A DNA stretch of 64,000 bases, taken from Paenibacillus sp. V4I7. GTDB taxonomy: Bacteria > Bacillota > Bacilli > Paenibacillales > NBRC-103111. The notes beneath the pieces were generated by a model. The model did no database searches and was not told the origin of the DNA. It saw nothing but the letters and a program-made list of their open reading frames with translations. The stretch is taken from the NCBI RefSeq assembly GCF_030817275.1, contig NZ_JAUSZD010000002.1:3720001-3784000 (forward strand). Direction: 5' to 3'. The position numbers were made by a program, and so were the translations under genes. Below are positions 53,507-62,132 of the stretch, one piece after another. Positions within the stretch are counted from its first letter, which is position 1. Each line of letters begins with the position of its first letter.

Positions 53507-53535
53507 ATTATATACGATGAAGTCCGGGTTAACAA
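53507..53535 (-). promoter_or_regulatory. promoter of the lacI-kinase-GH4 operon
   Basis: Minus-strand TTGTTA (53530-53535), 17-base spacer, TATAAT (53507-53512). The perfect operator begins eight bases downstream, over the expected +1. Confidence 0.8.
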
Positions 53536-53549
53536 GCATAATTCGACCA

Positions 53550-53595
53550 ATAAATTTAAAGAGAGACCATATCTATAGCTAGATACAGACTCTCC
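53550..53595 (-). terminator. terminator of the gene at 53621
   Basis: GAGAGTCTGTATCTA / TAGATATGGTCTCTC hairpin followed by TTTAAATTTATT on the minus strand. Confidence 0.8.
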
Positions 53596-53620
53596 TCTTA
53601 TTTAACTCCAATATTCATTT

Positions 53621-54217
53621 TCACATCTCCAATAAGAGCATTTCTTGTCTCATTTCGATCAGCTTGGTTTTACTCTCCATGACCGCTTTGACATCGCCTG
53701 AAACCATCGCATCATGCAGGGTAGCTAGTTCGTAATCCAGCTCCATCCGTAAAATTGGAATTCGATCGTCGGTACGCTTGGATCGCAGCGCTTGCATGAC
53801 TTCCTCTACGGTCACGGCAGGCTCCTTCTGATACAGCACTTTATGTTCGATACCGCTAATCTCGACCATTCGAATAATTTCACCGAACATAATATTCTCA
53901 ATGAGAATTTGCCGATCCTTGAATCTTTTTACAACAGCATGACCACGTGTATCACCAATCAGCTTCTCCATCATTTCGGCAAGCTTCTCATCTTTGAAGG
54001 AATAATTGCCTACAATTTTATACTTTTCACCGATTCGTTCGAATTTCAGCTTAATCAGCTTGCGTCCTGTGCGAATGGAAATGATGAACTGCAGTTCGCT
54101 TTCGTTCCAATACAGAGAATAACCTTCCTGAATGAGTGCTTTAATGAAGTTCCGGATTAGCCGGCGATCAAATCGTAACTCTAGGTTGCAATACTCCACT
54201 TCATGACTCTTACTCAC
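53621..54217 (-). CDS. conserved hypothetical protein
   Basis: A 198-residue soluble protein. The first 90 residues look like an alpha/beta fold with alternating strands (LELRFDRRLIRNFIKALI, LQFIISIRTGRKLIKLKFERIG); the last 50 are helical (LDYELATLHDAMVSGDVKAVMESKTKLIEMRQEMLLLE). No family recognised. The GTG at 54215-54217 was chosen as GGAGGGG lies eight bases upstream. It stands alone between terminators. Confidence 0.7.
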   Translation of the reverse strand: MSKSHEVEYCNLELRFDRRLIRNFIKALIQEGYSLYWNESELQFIISIRTGRKLIKLKFERIGEKYKIVGNYSFKDEKLAEMMEKLIGDTRGHAVVKRFKDRQILIENIMFGEIIRMVEISGIEHKVLYQKEPAVTVEEVMQALRSKRTDDRIPILRMELDYELATLHDAMVSGDVKAVMESKTKLIEMRQEMLLLEM

Positions 54218-54351
54218 GGCAATCCCCTCCATAATTGGCGCATATTATTTTGTTTAAATATTCAGACAACTTATCTGCTTACTCTTATCTTATTATGAAT
54301 TCTATGTTTTAGCAACTTGGATTATTGACATTTTTTTAAGGAAAAACGTAC

Positions 54352-54387
54352 AAAAAAAGCTGATGCCCGTATTCTAACGGCTTCAGC
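54352..54387 (-). terminator. terminator of the DUF6953 gene
   Basis: GCTGAAGCCGT-TAGAAT-ACGGGCATCAGC followed by TTTTTTT on the minus strand. Confidence 0.88.
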
Positions 54388-54433
54388 CCTAAACTGGAAG
54401 AAAACGGCCTCTGCCTATGCAGTACCTATGCGT

Positions 54434-54670
54434 TTAATGCCATCCCCAGAAAAATCCATCGCGCTCCCAAGCTGCTTTACCGCCATGAAGTTTTTTAAAG
54501 ATTTTCTTCACATCTTTGGAAATCGCTTGATTCCCATTCTCGTTCACATATATGAAGGATTCCCCAAAATGTTGAATTATATAGTCCACTGCTTCTTTCT
54601 GATATAAAATACCCGCGGATTTCAACTGCTCCATCATCCATTCTGCAACTTCATTCGCCGTAACGGCCAT
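54434..54670 (-). CDS. DUF6953-like small protein
   Basis: A 78-residue protein with a winged-helix-like layout: EVAEWMMEQLKSAGILYQKEAVDYIIQHFG, then VNENGNQAISKDVKKIFKKL and an aromatic tail WERDGFFWGW. Similar proteins are annotated as DUF6953; function unknown. Start: GGGAGAG nine bases before the ATG at 54668-54670; another ATG lies two codons upstream. Confidence 0.75.
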   Translation of the reverse strand: MAVTANEVAEWMMEQLKSAGILYQKEAVDYIIQHFGESFIYVNENGNQAISKDVKKIFKKLHGGKAAWERDGFFWGWH

Positions 54671-54887
54671 TTGCATTCTCTCCCTTTATTCGTATGTCTA
54701 AGGCCTGTGTACAGGCAAGTGACGCTATTGTACCATAGGAACACAATCTTTTCGAAATCATCGTCCGAATAGGTACAGGAGCACAATCATCCTAATAAAT
54801 CCGAATAGCCCATTCATTCCTAGGTAGAGCTCCATATGCTATCTCGTAAGACAAACGAACAGATTGTAAAACGAAAGGGTGATTTAA

Positions 54888-54986
54888 ATGGGTTATGATG
54901 CAGGTGTCGGTGGTTATAGATCTTCCGCAGCCGTTTTGGTTCTCTTCATTTTGTTGGTAATTATCACTAGTGCTTTCTTTATCTAA
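54888..54986 (+). CDS. YjcZ-type tiny transmembrane sporulation peptide
   Basis: A 32-residue peptide: MGYDAGVGGYRSS followed by one hydrophobic helix AVLVLFILLVIITSAFFI. This is the layout of the YjcZ/tiny_TM_bacill family (Gly/Tyr-rich head, VLFILLVII core), found in spore formers. AAAGGGTG lies six bases before the ATG and a strong terminator follows 14 bases after the stop, which argues that the small frame is real. Confidence 0.85.
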   Translation: MGYDAGVGGYRSSAAVLVLFILLVIITSAFFI

Positions 54987-55000
54987 TTCACTTAAAAATG

Positions 55001-55034
55001 AAAGGGCTATTCTGCTGAAGCAGATAGCCCTTTT
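55001..55034. terminator. bidirectional terminator
   Basis: AAAGGGCTATTCTGCT / AGCAGATAGCCCTTTT between the YjcZ-type gene and the converging ABC permease. Confidence 0.92.
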
Positions 55035-55040
55035 ACTTTG

Positions 55041-56195
55041 TTAACTAACCTCGGCATCACCCGGTCTAAGAATAACCGAACCGACGCCTAGAAGAATCAG
55101 TCCAAATAAGGTGAGTACGCCCATGTGCATCCACATCTGCGACAGAGTCTGACCAGAAGCCATTCGCTGAATGGCCTCAATCACCCACTTTTGCGGAACG
55201 AAATTCGCAATTTTCTGCATCCATTCCGGCATAAAGCTGATCGGCCAGAAGCATCCGCCTAACATACACGTTGGGGTAACAACGAGAGAATTAATCACGC
55301 TCATATTCGACGCATTCTTAACCATACTAGCTACCGCACTGGCAATTCCCATGCTGGCTAATAAGAAAAACTCCAACATAATAAACTGCGATAAAAACGG
55401 AAGTCCGTACTCATAATTCGTTACATAACGCGTAAATAAAAGGATGACAAGCACCTGCAACGTCCCAACCAGGAAACTGCCTATGAAATTTCCAAGTACA
55501 ATTTCGAAAGAATGAACCGGCGCCGAATACGTTCTAGCCATGGTTCGTTGTCTACGATCATCCATAATCACGGAAACGGTGTTATTGATTAACCCCATCA
55601 TGAACATCAGCATGAAACCAATCACAGTATTCATTTTCGGATTCACATATAAATCAAGGTCAGTAATTCGCTCCTTTACTTGATGCTTCTCCATCTGAGA
55701 AATCGTTTTCTCCACTGCTTCGTGTAGCGCTGCATCTTGGAACCCTTGCTGGCTATACAGCTCAATCGTTCCTTGATATCTAGATAGAATACTATCCAGA
55801 TTGATTTTGAGCGTAATCGAAGCCTCATTTATGTTTAGTTGGTACATATCTATTTGCGCTGATGCACCTTTCATCAACGTCTCGCTGAATCCTTCAGGAA
55901 TCAGAAAAGCGCTGCTCACTTTTTGCTTCGTAACCATTTCTTTAAGTGCTGTTTCAGAAGCTTCTTGTTTGAGCCGATAATCTGGCAGCATAGAAAGTTC
56001 TTGCAAGAGATGGGAACCCATCGCTCCTCGATCCAAATTGATATAAGCAATATCAACCCCGTGCTCGCTCTGTTGACCAAGTACACCAATGATTAGCGAA
56101 ACCGCTGCTGCTGGAATGACTAAATACATCAAAAAGCCTTTTTTCTGAAAAAGTGTACGTCGCAGCATATTGAGCGCTATAAATAAGCTATTCAT
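55041..56195 (-). CDS. ABC-2 type exporter permease
   Basis: A 384-residue permease with one N-terminal helix, a large external region (about 45-175) and five C-terminal helices, as in YhgE/LinA-type ABC-2 exporters. NTVSVIMDDRRQRTMARTYSAPV and LVVTPTCMLGGCFWP are typical. The ATG at 56193-56195 overlaps the preceding permease gene by eight bases; GGAAGG precedes it. With its paralogue and the ATPase it forms a heterodimeric efflux pump. Substrate unknown, possibly a peptide antibiotic. Confidence 0.87.
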   Translation of the reverse strand: MNSLFIALNMLRRTLFQKKGFLMYLVIPAAAVSLIIGVLGQQSEHGVDIAYINLDRGAMGSHLLQELSMLPDYRLKQEASETALKEMVTKQKVSSAFLIPEGFSETLMKGASAQIDMYQLNINEASITLKINLDSILSRYQGTIELYSQQGFQDAALHEAVEKTISQMEKHQVKERITDLDLYVNPKMNTVIGFMLMFMMGLINNTVSVIMDDRRQRTMARTYSAPVHSFEIVLGNFIGSFLVGTLQVLVILLFTRYVTNYEYGLPFLSQFIMLEFFLLASMGIASAVASMVKNASNMSVINSLVVTPTCMLGGCFWPISFMPEWMQKIANFVPQKWVIEAIQRMASGQTLSQMWMHMGVLTLFGLILLGVGSVILRPGDAEVS

Positions 56196-57375
56196 GATAT
56201 CCCGCCTTCCGATATACAATCAGGGAAAGAAGCAACAGTCCCCCACTAATACTAGCTAAGATCAATAGATGATACCCTATGAAAGCAGCATCACTTCCGA
56301 GCATAATCCGAAACATACTCTGCATGGCCCAGTGATTGAGCGTAAACTCTCCCATTCGCTGCAGAAGACCCTCTGGAAGAGGTGTGAAACCTCCACTCAG
56401 GAAGGTCATGACAAGAATGATGATTTGGAACGTCGTATTGATTGCTTTAGACGATTTCGCTGCCAGCATAATCAATATCGCTAGACTCATCGAAGCCACG
56501 ATAATCAATAAGCAAACCAGGAAGAGGTGGAAGAAGTCATTTCCCCAATCGACACCATAAAACAGAATAGTTGCAATAATAATGATTGCTGCCTGGAGTA
56601 TCGAAATGAAGATATTTCCAAGGATTTTACCTAGCAAAATTTGATATTCATGAATGGGCATCGCATTTAAGCGTGATAACGTGTGACTTTCTTTCTCTCC
56701 TTGCAAACCCAATGCCGCTCCCATGCCCGAGTATAACAAAAACATGACTAGCATAGACGCTGTGTAATACTGCATTGCCGTATAGTTGGAATTAGAAGAA
56801 GTAAGCTTGCCTAGCCGTACATGCGAAGAAGCCTCCGCTGTTGGTTTGAAAAATCCGTCACTACCTTGTTTCTGCAACATTTCCGCTCCCCCGGGGCCTG
56901 CTGAAATTATCGCGGCTTGCCTATAATTAACTTGTTCCAAAAAGGAGCGAAGCGTCATCTTAGCGGTCAAATTTTGCCCATAATCCTGGCCAAGTATCAT
57001 CTCCCACTCTGCTTCCTTTCCTTCAAGCACGCGGCTGCTAAAATCACTTGGAATGATGAGTGCAAACTCCGAATCCCCAGATTTGAGCCGTTTTACTGCT
57101 TCTTCACGTGATTGAATGTTCATTGGTTGTATGATCTTCATTAACTCCGGAGTGCTGAGAAAGCTAGTTAACCCTGCGCTTAAGACTCCTAAATCTGACT
57201 GCACCACATCTACCTTAACGGGCTTCAGTGTCCGATCTTCCATTTTGAACGTGCCTGAGAGCGCCGATCCCAAAATGAATATAAGTAAAAGCGGCATCAA
57301 ATACTGAATAATGAGTACATATCGCATGCGCATAAAACGCAATATTTCATACTTAGCAATGATCCAAATCGGCAT
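56188..57375 (-). CDS. ABC-2 type exporter permease
   Basis: A 395-residue paralogue of the downstream permease, with the same one-plus-five helix layout and an external domain at about 40-215. GAALGLQGEKESHTLSRLNAMPI and MTFLSGGFTPLPEGLL match ABC-2 permeases. AGGAGGAGG stands seven bases before the ATG. Middle gene of the ATPase-permease-permease operon. Confidence 0.87.
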   Translation of the reverse strand: MPIWIIAKYEILRFMRMRYVLIIQYLMPLLLIFILGSALSGTFKMEDRTLKPVKVDVVQSDLGVLSAGLTSFLSTPELMKIIQPMNIQSREEAVKRLKSGDSEFALIIPSDFSSRVLEGKEAEWEMILGQDYGQNLTAKMTLRSFLEQVNYRQAAIISAGPGGAEMLQKQGSDGFFKPTAEASSHVRLGKLTSSNSNYTAMQYYTASMLVMFLLYSGMGAALGLQGEKESHTLSRLNAMPIHEYQILLGKILGNIFISILQAAIIIIATILFYGVDWGNDFFHLFLVCLLIIVASMSLAILIMLAAKSSKAINTTFQIIILVMTFLSGGFTPLPEGLLQRMGEFTLNHWAMQSMFRIMLGSDAAFIGYHLLILASISGGLLLLSLIVYRKAGYHE

Positions 57376-57387
57376 GGTGACCTCCTC

Positions 57388-58323
57388 CTAATCCCGTAAG
57401 GTTCTTCCGGTCAACGACAGAAATAATGCCTCAAGATCAGGCTCCACCTGCGTGAGCGATTGAATTTTCACTTCGTGTTTGGAAAGGATAAACAGGATAT
57501 CTTGCAAATAGGCTTGCGAGGAACCCACCAGCAGTTCAAGTGTCTGTTCATGTATGGTGACTTGCTTAATCCGCGGATGATCCCTTAATTCTTTGACGGC
57601 TTCTTCCCTCAGGTTAGCTGCTTGAATGATAATTTTATTGTCCTGCTCAACTTTACCGCGCAATTCTTCGTGAGTCCCACAAGCAATGAGGTGCCCATGA
57701 TCCATGATGCCGACCCGCGTGGATATGGCGGACACTTCCTCCATGTAGTGTGAGGTATAAATGATCGTTGAGCCCATACGGTTCAGCGTCCTAACTGATT
57801 CCAGAATGTGGTTTCGGGACTGAGGATCGATGCCCACGGTAGGTTCATCCATAATAATCAGCTTTGGATGATGCATAATTGCACAAGCAATGTTCAATCT
57901 GCGCTTCATTCCGCCCGAAAAGGAACTCGGTTTATCGCGAGCGCGGTCTGATAGTCCTACAAATTCCAGCGCTTCCTCCACTCTGTCTTTCAGCAGTTTA
58001 CCTCTTAAGCCATATAATTTCGCGAAAAAAGTGACATTTTCTCGCGCTGTTAAGCTTTCGAAGATCGCGAGATCTTGTGGAACAAGACCAATTCCCCGTT
58101 TCACTTCAATTGTATCTTTTGCAACCGAGAGCCCATCAACAAACATTTCACCTTGATCGATTTTGAGCAGGCCGCTTAGCATTTTGATCGTTGTGCTTTT
58201 CCCGGCCCCATTGGGTCCTAACAATCCGAAAATTTCACCTTCATGAATCGATAAATTCAAATGATCGACAGAAATTTGATTGCTATACTTTTTGACAACA
58301 TTTTTTATTTGAACAAAGCTCAT
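57388..58323 (-). CDS. ABC exporter ATP-binding protein
   Basis: A 311-residue ATPase. Walker A GLLGPNGAGKSTT (near residue 38), the signature FSGGMKRRLNIAC and Walker B LIIMDEPTVGIDP are intact; the C-terminal 80 residues form the extra domain of drug-exporter ATPases. The ATG at 58321-58323 has GAGAGG upstream; a longer frame lacks a site. First gene of the exporter operon, facing the two-component system. Its promoter probably depends on that system. Confidence 0.92.
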   Translation of the reverse strand: MSFVQIKNVVKKYSNQISVDHLNLSIHEGEIFGLLGPNGAGKSTTIKMLSGLLKIDQGEMFVDGLSVAKDTIEVKRGIGLVPQDLAIFESLTARENVTFFAKLYGLRGKLLKDRVEEALEFVGLSDRARDKPSSFSGGMKRRLNIACAIMHHPKLIIMDEPTVGIDPQSRNHILESVRTLNRMGSTIIYTSHYMEEVSAISTRVGIMDHGHLIACGTHEELRGKVEQDNKIIIQAANLREEAVKELRDHPRIKQVTIHEQTLELLVGSSQAYLQDILFILSKHEVKIQSLTQVEPDLEALFLSLTGRTLRD

Positions 58324-58376
58324 AAGATCCTCTCCCTTTTCCCAATTCCCTATTTCCAACTGGTGTTATTACAATC

Positions 58377-58445
58377 ATTGTATCGCCAAGAGATCCCCTT
58401 AACAGGTAGAATAAGTCATTATTCAAAGGTGACAAAAGTCATTAT
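58377..58445. promoter_or_regulatory. exporter promoter with response-regulator-like repeats
   Basis: Minus-strand -10 TACAAT at 58377-58382 lacks a good -35. Upstream of it the direct repeat AAGTCATTAT occurs at 58413-58422 and 58436-58445, 23 bases apart, and TGAC-AAAA-GTCA is an inverted repeat at 58430-58441. These sites lie about 31-63 bases from the -10, the usual place for an activator. Confidence 0.55.
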
Positions 58446-58481
58446 CTGTCTAATAGACGTGTTAACCCACTTGGTTAATAT

Positions 58482-58489
58482 GGTATACT
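58482..58489 (+). promoter_or_regulatory. extended -10 promoter of the two-component system
   Basis: TGG-TATACT with TATACT at 58484-58489; a weak -35 TTAACC lies 16 bases before. It is 35 bases before the TTG start. Confidence 0.5.
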
Positions 58490-58524
58490 TTGCTAATACT
58501 TGCCCTGCAAAGGAAGGGAATCGA

Positions 58525-59661
58525 TTGACACAATTAAGCTCGTTAACCCGTTATTTACTCATTCTCATCCCAGCGATTGCCTCGATGTATCTCGAAAGCT
58601 ATTCATCCAATGGCATGTATGTTTTCCTCATTCTCTTATTCATTTGGATCGCTGAACTGCGCAGAACGATATTCTCGAGATCAGCATGGATGCTTTTACT
58701 CGAAATCGGATTCAGTGGATGGTTGAGCTATCACTATGACGGCATTTTATTCATCACCTTTTACTCCACGCTCTTATCCTATGTAACGACCGTAAATAGT
58801 CATATTCGATACTATTTCGTGAGTATTCACTTGATTGTATTGAACATATCCTTACAGAATCAGCCAAACAGCTACTACCTTATTGCCAATCTCATCTTCA
58901 TGTCTGTGACGCTGCTCCTGCTGCAGATGCTCCAGACTGAGCAAAACAAAGAGGAAGTTGAGCTGCTCTACGATAGGCTTCGGAGGCAGCATTACGAGCT
59001 GGACGAAGCTCGCATTCAATTAATGGATTACGCCCGAAAAGTCGAAAACATCGCACAAACGGACGAACGCAATCGGATTTCCCGAGATATTCATGATGAT
59101 TTGGGACACAAGCTGATCCGGCTAAAAATGATGATGGAAGCATCCTTGCAGATCCTTCCTACTCAACAGAAGAAAGGCGTAGACATGTTAATGTCAGTTC
59201 GTGACCAGTTAACAGAAAGCATGGAACTGCTGCGCTCCACCGTACGTAGACTGAAACCAGATGAAGAAACGTTGCAAACCTATTCACTGGAGAGGCTCAT
59301 TGAAGGACTGACAGCAGATAAAGGGATATCTATTGAGGTTGAGATACAGGGGATGCCCTACGTGCTGTATCCGAGTCTAGAGTTCATTCTATACCGTAAC
59401 GCACAAGAAGCCATCACGAATGCCATTCGTCACGGATCCGCAACCCAGGTTCTTATTCAGTTAACCTATGAATCTAAACAAATTACAATGTGTATTTCGA
59501 ATAACGGTAAATTGCCTACTGAGCGCAGTATAAACGGACTAGGAGTGTCAGGCATGGAAGAACGAAGCAAGCTCATTGGCGGTCAGCTGATTCTGTCAAT
59601 CGAGGATCGATTTACAGTGACAACTGTCTTGCCTACTTTTCGCCAAATTGAATCTACCTAA
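58525..59661 (+). CDS. NarL-type sensor histidine kinase
   Basis: A 378-residue sensor kinase. About five to six membrane helices fill residues 10-140, then a coiled coil (EQNKEEVELLYDRLRRQHYELDEARIQ in part) leads into HisKA_3 with RNRISRDIHDDLGHKL (phospho-His near residue 192) and a HATPase with EAITNAIRHG and NGLGVSGMEERSK. This is the LiaS/DesK type. The start is TTG at 58525, six bases after AAGGAAGGG; the frame upstream overlaps the ABC ATPase gene and has no site. The response regulator follows 18 bases later. It likely senses the exporter's substrate or membrane stress. Confidence 0.9.
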   Translation: MTQLSSLTRYLLILIPAIASMYLESYSSNGMYVFLILLFIWIAELRRTIFSRSAWMLLLEIGFSGWLSYHYDGILFITFYSTLLSYVTTVNSHIRYYFVSIHLIVLNISLQNQPNSYYLIANLIFMSVTLLLLQMLQTEQNKEEVELLYDRLRRQHYELDEARIQLMDYARKVENIAQTDERNRISRDIHDDLGHKLIRLKMMMEASLQILPTQQKKGVDMLMSVRDQLTESMELLRSTVRRLKPDEETLQTYSLERLIEGLTADKGISIEVEIQGMPYVLYPSLEFILYRNAQEAITNAIRHGSATQVLIQLTYESKQITMCISNNGKLPTERSINGLGVSGMEERSKLIGGQLILSIEDRFTVTTVLPTFRQIEST

Positions 59662-59679
59662 GAAAGGGTTGACCACAGC

Positions 59680-60342
59680 ATGATTCATGTGCTCATTACA
59701 GACGATGATCCATTCATCCGCGAAAGCTTACAATTAATCATTGGACTTGACGAAAATATGAAGGTCGTTGGTACGTGTATGCATGGAGACGAAGCTCTTG
59801 CTTTTATCCAGAACGGCGTCCAGGTTGACGTTGTCCTCATGGATATTCGGATGCCAATCTGTGACGGTGTACAGGGCACTTTGAAGATTAAGCAAGCTTA
59901 TCCGGATATAGCCGTGCTTATTCTGACCACATTCGACGATGATGAATTTATCGTTCAGGCCTTGCGAAACGGGGCCAGCGGTTATCTACTCAAAAATATT
60001 TCACCGGATCGGATTATTCAAGGAATCAAGACGGTAGAACAAGGCAATCTACTTATTCATGCGGATATTGCCAAGAAATTGACGACTTTTATCAGCGCTA
60101 GTTCATCTTCGAACGTACCTGCAGCCAAACCACTTAGTGAATATGGATTAACAGCCAGCGAACAAGCAGTCGTAGCGAAAATTGCTGAAGGTCTATCTAA
60201 TAAAGAAATCGCCCAGGAGCTATTCCTGAGCGAAGGTACAGTTAAGAATTATATTACGGAAATTCTCAGCAAGCTGAACCTCCGAGATCGCACGCAAATT
60301 GCTATTTTCTATTTAAAAAAGCAATCAGGCACCGGTAGTTAA
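59680..60342 (+). CDS. NarL/FixJ-type response regulator
   Basis: A 220-residue regulator. The receiver has the acidic ITDDDPF, phospho-Asp in VVLMDIRMP near residue 55, and LLKN with the switch Lys near 105. The LuxR-type HTH is LTASEQAVVAKIAEGLSNKEIAQEL (in part) with GTVKNYITEILSKLN as recognition helix. It is the partner of the adjacent kinase and probably activates the facing ABC exporter operon. It abuts the convergent stalk-domain gene without a gap. Confidence 0.93.
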   Translation: MIHVLITDDDPFIRESLQLIIGLDENMKVVGTCMHGDEALAFIQNGVQVDVVLMDIRMPICDGVQGTLKIKQAYPDIAVLILTTFDDDEFIVQALRNGASGYLLKNISPDRIIQGIKTVEQGNLLIHADIAKKLTTFISASSSSNVPAAKPLSEYGLTASEQAVVAKIAEGLSNKEIAQELFLSEGTVKNYITEILSKLNLRDRTQIAIFYLKKQSGTGS

Positions 60343-61188
60343 TTATTTAACTCTCGCCACCTGAATGTCCTCTTTGGAAGAGCTTCCAACCACATAATCA
60401 GGCTTATTATTATTGCCATTTATTTGCGTCAGTTTGAGAGTTGTGCGATAGAAATGCCCATTTTCCGTAAGTAAGTAGCTGTATGTATTCTCTTCAGGCA
60501 GCGCATCAATGATAATCGGATTCGTCATGTAAGGTACTTTATTGATCTCATAGTATCGGAAACCTTCCACATATTCTCTAATTGTCTTGAGCTTGACTGG
60601 ATCCTGCTCCCCTGTAATGACGATGGGTTCATTAATGAGATAGGAAATTTGCGGCGTTTCTTTCCAGCTTTTTTTCAATTCTTCTTCGCTGACATAGATA
60701 TCCTCTGAATACTTTTCCTTCGCTTTCCGCAATCCGCCTGTAGAGACACCCATTCGGTCCAAATCTTTCAATCGGTAATACGTCTGATCCGTCATATTAA
60801 CAAGAACCGGGTAAGTCCCCCCTAAATAATCAAAGTACTGTGGATAAGGGTACTGCAGCACAATTTCTGTATAATTCGTTTCGTTGCCTTCCGCTGGCTG
60901 CTGAGGATTAACTCGGGAATTCAGATAGATTGTTTTCGTGCTATCCTTCCAATTCACAACCGCTCCTAGGTAGGTTCCTAGCTCCTTCACAGGCAAATAA
61001 CTGGAATTATTATAAATTAAAGGCGGATTCGCCAGCTTCACTTCTTGCCCGTTCACCACGACTTTAAAATCATTTCTTAAGTAAGCATCAACACGCTGCA
61101 GAACATCCTGTGCATAAACACCTGCTGTGAAACAAGTTCCCATTAAAGTGCCTAGTACCGCAATTTTGGACCATTTTGACATACGCAT
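60343..61188 (-). CDS. secreted copper amine oxidase-like stalk domain protein
   Basis: A 281-residue exported protein. The signal peptide ends near residue 26 (GVYA-QD). The stalk domain (Cu_amine_oxidN1) spans about 35-95: FKVVVNGQEVKL, LPVKELGTYLGAVVNWKDSTKTIYL. The rest has no known family. Such proteins are abundant in Paenibacillus and probably bind the cell surface. AGGAGAA lies about ten bases before the ATG. It is tail to tail with the response regulator gene. Confidence 0.82.
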   Translation of the reverse strand: MRMSKWSKIAVLGTLMGTCFTAGVYAQDVLQRVDAYLRNDFKVVVNGQEVKLANPPLIYNNSSYLPVKELGTYLGAVVNWKDSTKTIYLNSRVNPQQPAEGNETNYTEIVLQYPYPQYFDYLGGTYPVLVNMTDQTYYRLKDLDRMGVSTGGLRKAKEKYSEDIYVSEEELKKSWKETPQISYLINEPIVITGEQDPVKLKTIREYVEGFRYYEINKVPYMTNPIIIDALPEENTYSYLLTENGHFYRTTLKLTQINGNNNKPDYVVGSSSKEDIQVARVK

Positions 61189-61381
61189 AAGTATAAATTC
61201 TCCTGTCTTTCCTAATTGATAGTTACCTCATATTTCGGCATGGTTCCACTTTTTCCCTGCTTTTCCGCTATAAAATCGGTCCAATGGCCTACTTCCTTTC
61301 TAGGAAACTCGTAATCATTGCGGGAATACACGAATTGCTTTAGAATAATTGAAAACGTAATTGAAAAGAGGAATTAAACAG

Positions 61382-62014
61382 ATGAGTTTCACTGGATTTG
61401 CACAACATGATTTCGATACCTTTGCTATAGAAGGTCTTGATGGTCGTATGGAAGCCATTCGAGAACGCATTCAGCCTAAATTCAAAGCATTAGGTGATTC
61501 TTTGGCTCAGGATTTGTCAGTCCTTTCCGGTACAGAAATGTTCTTACATATCGCTAAACACTTAAGACGCAAAGTGAATCCCCCAGTCGATACTTGGCTG
61601 GCAATTTGTCCAAACAAACGAGGGTATAAACAGGTACCTCACTTCCAGGTCGGTCTATTTGATGATCGTGTCTTTATCTGGTTGGCACTTATTTATGAAC
61701 TCCCGAATAAAAGTAACATTGCAACTACCTACATGAAAGAAATCGACCGTATGCAAGAGGAGATTCCATCCGATTTCGTTCTTTCCTTCGATCATATGAA
61801 AAAAGACGTCACCTCCCTTGCCGATTTAGACCGCAGCGGCTGGAACGATGCATTAATTCGATTCCGCGATGTCAAAAAAGCGGAGCTGCTCATCGGCCGC
61901 AACCTCAGTTTCAAGGATCCCGTGCTAGAGAAACCAGCTGAACTTGAGCTGCTTATTAAACAAACCTTTGAGAAGCTCATCCCCCTTTACAAGATGGCTG
62001 TGAACGCAAAGTAA
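61382..62014 (+). CDS. YktB-like protein (DUF1054, UPF0637)
   Basis: A 210-residue cytoplasmic protein matching the UPF0637/YktB family: GFAQHDFDTFAIEGLDGRM, HIAKHLRRKVNPPVDTWLAI, YKQVPHFQVGLFDDRVFIW. Function is unknown. The ATG at 61382 follows AGAGGA at about ten bases and was preferred over an ATG seven codons upstream. Confidence 0.88.
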   Translation: MSFTGFAQHDFDTFAIEGLDGRMEAIRERIQPKFKALGDSLAQDLSVLSGTEMFLHIAKHLRRKVNPPVDTWLAICPNKRGYKQVPHFQVGLFDDRVFIWLALIYELPNKSNIATTYMKEIDRMQEEIPSDFVLSFDHMKKDVTSLADLDRSGWNDALIRFRDVKKAELLIGRNLSFKDPVLEKPAELELLIKQTFEKLIPLYKMAVNAK

Positions 62015-62132
62015 ATCGGATTTATGGAAATTTTTATGTGGGACTAAGGTTCCTTTAAAGTAAAATTAACCCCTCCTGCACAGACTAAGTGCTGTAGTCC
62101 TAATCCAATAGGAAAGGAGGGATCCAACAAGT

